52,010 bases of DNA from positions 1-52,010 of the forward strand of contig JBKPDW010000561.1 in the NCBI GenBank assembly GCA_046728115.1, written 5' to 3'. This stretch comes from CAVSWN01 sp046728115 (GTDB taxonomy: Bacteria > Acidobacteriota > Vicinamibacteria > Vicinamibacterales > CAVVIG01). Numbering within the stretch: the first letter of the stretch is position 1; each line of letters opens with the position of its first letter. A model generated the notes under the pieces. It was not told where the DNA came from, made no database searches, and saw only the letters and a program-made list of their open reading frames with translations. Made by a program: the position numbers and the translations under genes. Positions 45,719 through 52,010 of the stretch are shown here, piece by piece.

Positions 45719-45735
45719 CCGGCGCTGCGCGCCGG
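45719..45735. repeat. GC-rich hairpin between convergent genes
   Basis: A perfect 7-bp stem CCGGCGC / GCGCCGG with a 3-nt loop, 12 nt after a stop codon and 67 nt from the convergent permease stop. There is no T-run, so intrinsic termination is doubtful. The rest of the 94-nt gap shows nothing. Confidence 0.5.
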
Positions 45736-45801
45736 TTCCTACGGCTGAGACGGGGATGACTCGTTCGAAAGTTGACCTGAGCCGCTCCGCGCTCGTCGCG
45801 T

Positions 45802-47142
45802 TCACTCATATCGCAGCGCTTCGATCGGATCGAGGCGCGACGCCTTGATGGCGGGAAGCAGTCCGCTGACGAGACCGACGAACATCAGGATCGTGGACGT
45901 GATGGCGACGAGCTGCACCGACAGGACCAAGTGAATGTCGGTTACCCGGCTGGCATCGTCGAGCAGTTCCGCCAGGAATGGCCGCGGGCTGAACAGCCAG
46001 ACCAGGCCCATCGACAGCGCGATTCCGACGACGCCGCCTGCGAACGTCGTGACGATGCCCTCGAGGAGAAACTGCAGCAGGATCTCGCGGCGCCGCGCGC
46101 CGAGCGCTTTGCGCACGCCGATCTCACGCGTCCGTTCCTGCACGTTCACGAACATGATGTTCATGATGCCGACGCCGCCGATCGCCAGCGTCAGCACGCC
46201 GATGAACGTCAGCACCACCTTCAGCCCCGTGACGATCCCGCCGACGATCTGCTGGTTCTCTACGGAGCCATGCATGTTGACGGCGCGTGTGTCAGCAGGG
46301 CTGTAGCGATAGCGCTTTGCGAGGAACTCGCGGACCTGTTGAATCGCCTTGGGCTCGAGCATCGGCGAGACGGCCTGCCACACGAACGTATTGACGTACA
46401 CGTTCTCGGTCAGCCCGCCCATCGTCGTCCACGGAATGAAGATGCAGTACTTGTCGGGACGGTTGTAGTTCGACAGCTGAACCTTCTCTTCCATCACGCC
46501 AACGATCTCGAACGGCTGGCCGCCGATGCGGATCGTTTCTCCCACCGGCGGAATGCCGGAGAACAACTTGCGCTCTACTTCGGTGCCGATGAACGCAACG
46601 CGCCGGCGCAGCCGTACGTCGTCGTCTTCCAGGAAGCGTCCCCCGGCCTGCGGTTTTTCCGCGCGCATGATTCCGTAGCTCGCCGCAACGCCGCGGACCA
46701 GATGGCTCGACTGCTTGTTGGCGTACACGACAGGGAACTCGCGCATGAACTCGGGACTGACGTTCTTGACCAGCGGCAGCTCGCCCATTGCGAGCACGTC
46801 ATCGCTCGTGACGCGCACGCGCTTTCCGGCCCGCTCGCCACCGGCTTGCAGGCTCGTCTGGCCTGGAAAAGCGACGACTGTCCCGTCGGAGAACGCTCCG
46901 CGGAAGCCGGCATCCAGAGCGCTGCGGAATCCGTCGCCGTAGGCCAGGAGCATCACCACCGAGATGATTCCCCACGAGATTCCCAGCATCGACAGCGCCG
47001 CACGGAAGCGGTGGTGATACAGGCTGAACGCGGCTTCCCGAACGACTTCGCGGAAAAGCCCCCAGCGTATGAGGCGACGCGGCCTGCTGACGCTCTGTAC
47101 CACGTACGAGGCGCCGGGCAGCACGTGAGATGGCGCGTTCAT
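45802..47142 (-). CDS. MacB/FtsX-like ABC permease (second of pair)
   Basis: A 446-residue permease: N-terminal cytoplasmic part, TM1 (about 48-70), a large periplasmic MacB-PCD domain, then three TM helices. The FtsX signature VGIMNIMFVNVQERTREIGV is followed by RKALGARRREIL. It shares TSLQAGGERAG with the adjacent permease, so the two are probably paralogues forming a heterodimer. Its ATG overlaps the upstream stop (ATGA). It has no ATPase domain, and none is encoded in this block. Confidence 0.92.
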   Translation of the reverse strand: MNAPSHVLPGASYVVQSVSRPRRLIRWGLFREVVREAAFSLYHHRFRAALSMLGISWGIISVVMLLAYGDGFRSALDAGFRGAFSDGTVVAFPGQTSLQAGGERAGKRVRVTSDDVLAMGELPLVKNVSPEFMREFPVVYANKQSSHLVRGVAASYGIMRAEKPQAGGRFLEDDDVRLRRRVAFIGTEVERKLFSGIPPVGETIRIGGQPFEIVGVMEEKVQLSNYNRPDKYCIFIPWTTMGGLTENVYVNTFVWQAVSPMLEPKAIQQVREFLAKRYRYSPADTRAVNMHGSVENQQIVGGIVTGLKVVLTFIGVLTLAIGGVGIMNIMFVNVQERTREIGVRKALGARRREILLQFLLEGIVTTFAGGVVGIALSMGLVWLFSPRPFLAELLDDASRVTDIHLVLSVQLVAITSTILMFVGLVSGLLPAIKASRLDPIEALRYE

Positions 47143-48434
47143 AGCTCGAATCGCAGCGCTTCAACCGGCGGCAGCTGCGCGGCTTTTCGCGCCGGATAGG
47201 TGGATGTCGCGATGCCGATGCAGACCAGCGTCGCAAGCGACAGCAGACCCGAGGGCCACGACAGAATCATTCCCGAGAACCGCTCCGGCATCGGCGCCAG
47301 GTTGACGAGGCTGCACAGCCCCAGCGCCAGCAGCATTCCGAGCCCGCCGCTCAACACGGTGAGGAAAAATCCCTCGAGAAAAAACTGACGCTGAATTGCC
47401 GATGTGGTTGCGCCCAGCGCCTTGCGGACGCCGATCTCGCGCGTGCGCTCTTTGACGGCCACCAGCATGATGTTCATCACGCCAATGCCGCCGAGCGCGA
47501 GCGTCACGATGCCGACGATGGTGAAGAACTCTTTCATGTGGCCGATCATCCGGCCGAACATCAGCGTCTCGAGCGATGTATCCCACATCGTGATCGCCTG
47601 CTTATCGTCCGGATCGAAGCCGTGGCGCCTGGCCAGAATGGCGCGAACGTTCTGTTCGAGCGGCCAATCCACGTCTTCGATTCGTCCGGTGCGCGAATCC
47701 AAAGCGCGGGGCAGCTCGTCGACCACCCAGTCCTTGGGCGCCACGATGATGTCCGACAGGGTGCCTGGCGGCGCGTCGCGGCGCGGCAGGTCCTGCGCCA
47801 TTGCGGCAAACGGCACGAAAATCTTGTTGTTGTCCGGGCCGCTGTAGTTGCTGTCCTGGTTCTTTTTCCGGATCTTGCCGACCACGGTGTACGGCATTCC
47901 GTTGATGCTGATTACTTCGTTCAGGATGTTGCGTTTCCCGAAGAGCTGCTCTGCCATGTCGAAGCCGACGATAGCCACGCGCGACACCTGTTCTTCGTCA
48001 GTCGCAGCGAATGTGCGACCGTATTCCAGCTCGATTGTGCGGATGTCCTGGTATTGCGGTTCGATGCCGGTGACACGCGCGGTGGCCGCGTTGTATGCGC
48101 TCTTCACCTTCACGGCGCCACGTTCGAGCTCCGGGCTGACCACCGCAATCATCGACGACTCGATCGCGAGGGCGCGCGCATCTTCCAGTGTCAGCCGAAT
48201 CTCGCGGCCGGCCCGCTCGCCGCCGGCCTGCAGGCTCGTGCGGCCGCCCCATATGATTCCGATATTCTTGCCGAGCTCGCGCAGCACCTTGTCGTTGCCG
48301 CGGCGGAACCCCTCACCCGTCGCAGAGAGGACGACCACCGAGATCATCCCCCACAGGATGCCGAACATCGTCAGAAAGCTGCGCAGCTTGTTCGCGCGCA
48401 GATTCTGGAACGACTGGATGATGGCTTCAGTCAA
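47139..48434 (-). CDS. MacB/FtsX-like ABC permease (first of pair)
   Basis: A 431-residue paralogue of the downstream permease, with the same four-helix MacB topology: TM1 at about 18-40, a periplasmic domain with GGRTSLQAGGERAGREIRLT, and FtsX motif GVMNIMLVAVKERTREIGV then RKALGATTS. MacB family members power tripartite export of macrolides, peptides or lipids, or act mechanically across the periplasm. With the MacA-like adaptor upstream it should form an export pump, using an ATPase from elsewhere. Confidence 0.92.
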   Translation of the reverse strand: MTEAIIQSFQNLRANKLRSFLTMFGILWGMISVVVLSATGEGFRRGNDKVLRELGKNIGIIWGGRTSLQAGGERAGREIRLTLEDARALAIESSMIAVVSPELERGAVKVKSAYNAATARVTGIEPQYQDIRTIELEYGRTFAATDEEQVSRVAIVGFDMAEQLFGKRNILNEVISINGMPYTVVGKIRKKNQDSNYSGPDNNKIFVPFAAMAQDLPRRDAPPGTLSDIIVAPKDWVVDELPRALDSRTGRIEDVDWPLEQNVRAILARRHGFDPDDKQAITMWDTSLETLMFGRMIGHMKEFFTIVGIVTLALGGIGVMNIMLVAVKERTREIGVRKALGATTSAIQRQFFLEGFFLTVLSGGLGMLLALGLCSLVNLAPMPERFSGMILSWPSGLLSLATLVCIGIATSTYPARKAAQLPPVEALRFEL

Positions 48435-48567
48435 TGGAGAGCGAGCCTCTGTGTGCCCCGAGCCTCGCGTGCAGCGCGAGACTCGGCGTGTAGCGCGAAT
48501 CTTTTATTCCGCGACAGGCTCCGGATGCCCAGAAGATGTCGACGGGCAAGCGAAATCAAAGCGTGCG

Positions 48568-49776
48568 TCACGACGGGAGAATGACTTTGTCACCCTGCTT
48601 CAAACCGTCGAGCACTTCGATCTTGGTGCCGTTGCCAATGCCGATCTTCACGGCCACCTTCAGACGGCCAGTCTTCGTGCCGGGCGCCACGACGTTGACG
48701 TACGCGTTCCTCTGCGCATCGTGGGTGATTGCAGCCTCGGGGACGATCAGAACGCCGGCGTGCTCTTCGAGCACGATCTCGGCGTTTGCCGTCATGTTCG
48801 CCTTGAGCTCCTTGCCGGGATTGTCGATCGACACGCGCACTTCGAAATTCGTGACGTTGTCCTTCTCGACGCCCATCGGCGAAATCTGCGTGACACGGCC
48901 GCTGAAGACGCGATCGCGGAACGTCTCGACCCGGATGCGCGCCGCCTGACCGAGCCGCACGCGGCCGATATCGGCTTCGTCGACCTTGCCACGCACGAAA
49001 ACCTGATCGATGTCGCCAAGCGTCATCACCGGCGTGGCGTTGGCGCCGAGATTCAGAATGGACGACACGGGGCTGCCGACCTCGACGTCCCGCGATAGCA
49101 CGGTCCCGCGGATCGGCGCGCGGATCGTGGCGTTGGCCAGATCCTCGGCTGCCCGGTCTGCCGTCGCTTTTGCCTGCGCGACCTGAGCCCTCGCTTCGCC
49201 GACCTTGGCTTGTGCGACCGCCAGCTGCGACTGGGCAGCGCGCTTCCGGTTCTCCGCAACCTCGACCGCAACGTGAGCATCGTCAAGGGCCGACGGAGCC
49301 AGCAGGTGCTGACCGAACAGCGTTTGCGCCCGCTCGTACGCGCGGCGGGCGAACTCTGCGTCCGGGCCTTCCGCCTCGACAACGTTCTTCTTCAACTGGG
49401 CTTCAGCCGCATCGAGCGCCGCTCGCGCGGCCTGCAGATTCGCCTCGGCGCCGCGAAGAGCCGCTGCCAGCTGCTCTTTATCGAGTTCGACCAACACATC
49501 TCCGGCATGGACCGGCGAATCGATATCCACACGCAGCACTTTGATAATGCCGTTCGCCTTCGATTTGATTTCGACCTTTGTGATCGGCTCGACCTTCCCA
49601 GTCGCAACAACCGACTTGGCCATCGTGCCGCGCTCGACGACGGCGATGCGGGAGGGATCGACGTCCGCCGACGCTCCTTTCAGCGTGACAAAACCAACCG
49701 CGCCGCCGCCGATGGCCAGGACTGCCACAATTGCAGCGTACAGACCTTTACGAGACTCTCGGGCTCCGGATCTCAT
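48568..49776 (-). CDS. Periplasmic adaptor (MacA/HlyD-like membrane fusion protein)
   Basis: A 402-residue adaptor: an N-terminal anchor (about 12-32), a lipoyl half-motif (GIIKVLRVDIDSPVHAGDVL), a long alanine-rich coiled-coil hairpin (about 95-210), the second lipoyl half (ATIRAPIRGTVLSRDVEVGS) and beta-barrel plus membrane-proximal domains. It links inner-membrane permeases to an outer-membrane channel. I use the ATG at 49776; the frame extends to a TTG at 49812. It is upstream of the two permeases across a 133-nt gap in which I see only weak GC-rich hairpins. Confidence 0.92.
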   Translation of the reverse strand: MRSGARESRKGLYAAIVAVLAIGGGAVGFVTLKGASADVDPSRIAVVERGTMAKSVVATGKVEPITKVEIKSKANGIIKVLRVDIDSPVHAGDVLVELDKEQLAAALRGAEANLQAARAALDAAEAQLKKNVVEAEGPDAEFARRAYERAQTLFGQHLLAPSALDDAHVAVEVAENRKRAAQSQLAVAQAKVGEARAQVAQAKATADRAAEDLANATIRAPIRGTVLSRDVEVGSPVSSILNLGANATPVMTLGDIDQVFVRGKVDEADIGRVRLGQAARIRVETFRDRVFSGRVTQISPMGVEKDNVTNFEVRVSIDNPGKELKANMTANAEIVLEEHAGVLIVPEAAITHDAQRNAYVNVVAPGTKTGRLKVAVKIGIGNGTKIEVLDGLKQGDKVILPS

Positions 49777-49819
49777 ACGGAGAATGACGAGAGTCGCCAG
49801 ATGGAAGTTCAAAAATCAG

Positions 49820-49825
49820 TAAGAT
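49820..49825 (+). promoter_or_regulatory. -10 hexamer of the FHA gene
   Basis: TAAGAT lies 8 nt before the ATG at 49834, with no Shine-Dalgarno between. Confidence 0.5.
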
Positions 49826-49833
49826 ATCGCGCC

Positions 49834-50133
49834 ATGTGGACCCTGCAGCGATCCGAGCCGGCCGACGATGCGGTGACGTTTCGACTGAAGGCGGGCGCCG
49901 TCAAGACTGTCGGCCGTGCCCCGCGGGCCGATTTCGTTCTGGATGCCGCGCTCGTGTCGCGCATTCATTGCCGGCTGACCGCTACGGACGATGCGCTCGA
50001 GGTGGTCGATTTGTCGAGCACCAACGGGACGTTCGTCAACGACCAGCGCGTGCGAAAAGCGGTGTTGAGCGCCGGCGATCGGCTTCGCATCGGGCGTGTG
50101 GAGTTGACGGTGGGACAACAGAAGTTTGATTGA
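49834..50133 (+). CDS. Stand-alone FHA domain protein
   Basis: A 99-residue protein that is one forkhead-associated domain, which binds phosphothreonine peptides. The conserved elements are VGRAPRADFVLDAALVSRIH (with GR, S and H), CRL and then DLSSTNGTFVN. There is no second domain or membrane segment. No Ser/Thr kinase is nearby, so the partner is unknown. An ORF that runs upstream in frame is antisense to the adaptor gene. Confidence 0.92.
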   Translation: MWTLQRSEPADDAVTFRLKAGAVKTVGRAPRADFVLDAALVSRIHCRLTATDDALEVVDLSSTNGTFVNDQRVRKAVLSAGDRLRIGRVELTVGQQKFD

Positions 50134-50162
50134 CACAACGGCCACAACGCGCGCTTTGCGGT

Positions 50163-50807
50163 CTAGGTCTTTGTCAAGAACGGGTTGGTCCTCCGTTCCT
50201 GTCCAATCGTGGTATCCGGTCCGTGCCCGGAATGCACGATGGCGGAATCGTCGAACGCAAAGAGCACGTTGCGAATTGACGCGATGAGCGTGTCGTAGTT
50301 GCCGCCTGGCAAATCGACGCGCCCGATCGAGCCGGCGAAGAGCGTGTCGCCCACGAACAGATCGGTTCCGCGCTGCCCAGGCTTCCCAACCTCCAGGCAG
50401 ACACCGCCGGGACAGTGCCCTGGTGTGTGATGCGTCCGGATTTCGTAGTCGCCCACGTCAAACATTTCGCCTGGTTTGTAAAACTCGTCGATCGGCGGCT
50501 GCGGCTCGACTTTCAGTCCAAACATCACTCCCGATTCGACGGCGCGCTCGTACAGGAACAGGTCATCTCGATGCAGATGAATCGGCGCGCCGAGCGCCCG
50601 CTTGGCTGCGGCAACGCCCGCCACATGATCGACGTGCGCATGCGTCAACAGGATGTGACGGATCTTCAACTCGTGGCGCTCTGCAAACTCCAGCAGGCCG
50701 GCGACCTCCTCGCCAGGATCGATGATCACCGCCTCGCGCGTCGACTCGCAGCCGACGATGAAGCCGTTCTTGAAAAAGGGACCGACCGCCTGGCTCTCAA
50801 CTATCAT
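50163..50807 (-). CDS. Glyoxalase II-like MBL-fold hydrolase
   Basis: A 214-residue hydrolase with the full glyoxalase-II-type metal set: THAHVDH, His in HTPGHCPGGVC, Asp in FVGDTLFAGSIGR and a C-terminal His in VHSGHGPDTTIG. It should hydrolyse thioesters such as hydroxyacyl-glutathione or a related thiol ester. The ATG lies 8 nt after minus-strand TATCAT in a symmetric divergent promoter. Convergent with the FHA gene. Confidence 0.92.
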   Translation of the reverse strand: MIVESQAVGPFFKNGFIVGCESTREAVIIDPGEEVAGLLEFAERHELKIRHILLTHAHVDHVAGVAAAKRALGAPIHLHRDDLFLYERAVESGVMFGLKVEPQPPIDEFYKPGEMFDVGDYEIRTHHTPGHCPGGVCLEVGKPGQRGTDLFVGDTLFAGSIGRVDLPGGNYDTLIASIRNVLFAFDDSAIVHSGHGPDTTIGQERRTNPFLTKT

Positions 50808-50821
50808 GATGTCTCATGATA
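50802..50821. promoter_or_regulatory. Symmetric divergent leaderless promoter
   Basis: TATCATGA-TGTC-TCATGATA is a 20-bp inverted repeat. On each strand TATCAT is followed after 8 nt by an ATG, and each hexamer contains the other gene's start codon (50805-50807 and 50816-50818). Confidence 0.7.
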
Positions 50822-51163
50822 CTAGCCGTCCTCGACGACCTCATGTTCACGTCGAAGATCAAAACCGCCGCGAATCAGCTTGGCGTGACTGTCACTTTTG
50901 CGCGATCGGCAGAGAACGCATTGGCGGACATGCGGAAAACACCGCCCTCGCTCGTGATTCTGGATCTCAACAATCCCCGCACGAACCCCCTGGGGATCGT
51001 CGCGGCCATGAAGCAGGATGCGACGCTCGCGTCGATACCTACGGTCGGGTACGCCTCGCATGTGATGGTCGATCTCATCAATGCCGCCAGACAGGCCGGC
51101 GTCGGCGAGGTGCTGCCTCGCTCTGCGTTCACGGAACGACTCGCTGACATTCTTCGGCGATGA
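50816..51163 (+). CDS. Receiver-like single-domain protein
   Basis: A 115-residue protein with response-regulator receiver fold. An acidic pair is near the N-terminus (Asp7, Asp8), the phospho-acceptor candidate is Asp50 in LVILDLNNP, and a Ser sits at the usual Thr/Ser place (GYASH). The conserved Lys near the C-terminus appears replaced by Arg (VLPRSAF), so signalling may be altered. No output domain and no kinase nearby. It overlaps the dehydratase gene by four bases (ATGA). Confidence 0.78.
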   Translation: MILAVLDDLMFTSKIKTAANQLGVTVTFARSAENALADMRKTPPSLVILDLNNPRTNPLGIVAAMKQDATLASIPTVGYASHVMVDLINAARQAGVGEVLPRSAFTERLADILRR

Positions 51164-52010
51164 CCGGAGGCACGCCCGCACTGTTGAACCTGGCTGACGT
51201 TCTTCGCGCGCGCCGCCGCATCGCGGCGCACGTCAGGCGGACGCCGCTCGTCTCCTCGCCCTGGCTCTCTGACGTTTCGGGTGGGAACGTTTTGCTGAAG
51301 CTCGAATCGCTGCAGCTCTCCAACTCGTTCAAGTCACGCGGCGCGTTCAACGCCGTTATGGCTCGACTCGAGCACGTCGGCCGTCCAATGGCGCCACTGG
51401 TCACCGCGTCCGCGGGCAACCACGGTCGTGCGCTCGCGGCCGCCGCGGAGACGTTCGGGTTTCCGGTCGTCGTCTTCACGCCGGCGGATGCGCCGCGAAC
51501 CAAACTGTCCGCCATCGTGCGGCACGGCGCGACCTTGCGAGCCGAGGCACGCGATTACGACCACGCCGAGGCTCTTGCGAAAGCCTTTGCGGTGGACACC
51601 GGCGCAGATTTCATCTCGCCATATAACGATGTCGACGTCATCGCCGGGGCCGCGACGGTTGCGCTGGAGATCTTCGAAGACGCCCCGGCAACCTGCACCT
51701 TTGTCGTGCCTGTCGGCGGCGGCGGACTCATCAGTGGCATGGCGGTTGTTGCCAGGGCGATCGCGCCCGCCTGCTCCGTCATCGGTGTCGAGGTGGAGGC
51801 CTCGTGCGCCTTTCAAACCAGCGTACACGCTGGCCACCTCGTGAGGATCGCGCCGGGCGTGACGCTGGCCGACGGGTTGGGCGGCAATCCCGATCCGAAC
51901 ACCATCACGTTTGACTACATTCAGCGACTGGTCGACAGCATCGTGACCGTCAGCGAATCAGATCTCGCAGCGGCGATGGTCGGTTTGATTGAATTCGAGC
52001 ACCTCATGAC
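51160..52010 (+). CDS. Threonine/serine dehydratase, cut by the window edge
   Basis: 283 codons are visible and open to the edge. A fold-type II PLP enzyme that deaminates threonine or serine. The PLP Lys is in LSNSFKSRGAFNAV, followed by TASAGNHGRALAA and the phosphate-binding loop VPVGGGGLISGM. Family members are about 320-420 residues, so the C-terminus, including any ACT domain, is missing. The first ATG overlaps the stop of the receiver gene. Threonine dehydratase and threo-3-hydroxyaspartate or serine racemase cannot be told apart from this part. Confidence 0.92.
   Translation, partial: MTGGTPALLNLADVLRARRRIAAHVRRTPLVSSPWLSDVSGGNVLLKLESLQLSNSFKSRGAFNAVMARLEHVGRPMAPLVTASAGNHGRALAAAAETFGFPVVVFTPADAPRTKLSAIVRHGATLRAEARDYDHAEALAKAFAVDTGADFISPYNDVDVIAGAATVALEIFEDAPATCTFVVPVGGGGLISGMAVVARAIAPACSVIGVEVEASCAFQTSVHAGHLVRIAPGVTLADGLGGNPDPNTITFDYIQRLVDSIVTVSESDLAAAMVGLIEFEHLM

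Noticed and set aside
45719..45735. GC hairpin as an intrinsic terminator
   Set aside because: No T-run follows on either strand.
48435..48567. Hidden ABC ATPase between the adaptor and permease genes
   Set aside because: The 133-nt gap is far too short, and no Walker motif appears in any frame nearby.

Overview
The window is GC-rich bacterial chromosome and reads like a member of Acidobacteriota, probably class Vicinamibacteria. The clues are an Oar-like TonB-dependent receptor with a carboxypeptidase-regulatory domain, a secreted M28 peptidase of the glutamate-carboxypeptidase II type, FtsX/MacB-like permeases, a DUF1684 lipoprotein, the hpnCDE squalene genes and a Sco protein with a CPLPDYC motif. 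The taxon is inferred from gene content only. I recognised no rRNA, tRNA, phage, insertion sequence or CRISPR array. No gene-free gap exceeds 300 bases.

Layout. 0.1-5.7 kb: rhomboid protease, then a leftward block of DoxX, M28 peptidase, HtpX, LemA and a cupin. 5.7-10.6 kb: fused E1 alpha/beta 2-oxoacid dehydrogenase, a secreted propeller-like protein and an ABC exporter pair. 10.6-18.7 kb: a fatty-acid beta-oxidation operon in the order fadN - two alpha/beta hydrolases - fadA - fadE, then a DUF1684 lipoprotein and a HAD phosphatase. 18.9-21.8 kb: a TonB-dependent receptor broken by one frameshift and closed by a strong terminator. 21.9-26.5 kb: SirB1-like protein, then a leftward block of thioesterase, a small selenoprotein gene that normal ORF calling misses, metallo-beta-lactamase-fold hydrolase, M20 peptidase and a HhH-GPD DNA glycosylase. 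26.5-34.3 kb: tandem ThyX-like protein, peptide deformylase, Nudix, TPR protein, Sco1, class I aldolase, ThiI. 34.4-40.7 kb: hpnE-hpnD-hpnC, a small membrane protein, PduO, MutY, MutT and YgfZ. 40.7-52 kb: secreted hydrolase, PLP decarboxylase, polytopic membrane protein, two MacB-like permeases with a MacA-like adaptor, FHA protein, glyoxalase-II-like hydrolase, receiver-like protein and a threonine dehydratase cut by the window edge.

Three features stand out. (1) A 68-codon gene at 25799-26005 (minus) has an in-frame TGA at codon 10 and reads as a Uxx-star glutaredoxin-like selenoprotein. A hairpin suitable for a SECIS element starts 12 nt after the TGA. (2) At least 17 genes start on ATG or GTG placed 5-11 nt after a TANNNT -10 hexamer, most without an upstream Shine-Dalgarno. 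This points to widespread leaderless transcription. Several divergent pairs share or interlock their -10 boxes, the clearest being a 20-bp symmetric site at 50802-50821. (3) Seven gene borders carry clusters of 7-9 nt repeated words (ATTGCTG, CACGAAGA, TTCAGAG, GGTAATCG, CGCAGAG types), six of them facing an inverted cluster. Some of these run into genes and supply signal-peptide or stop codons.
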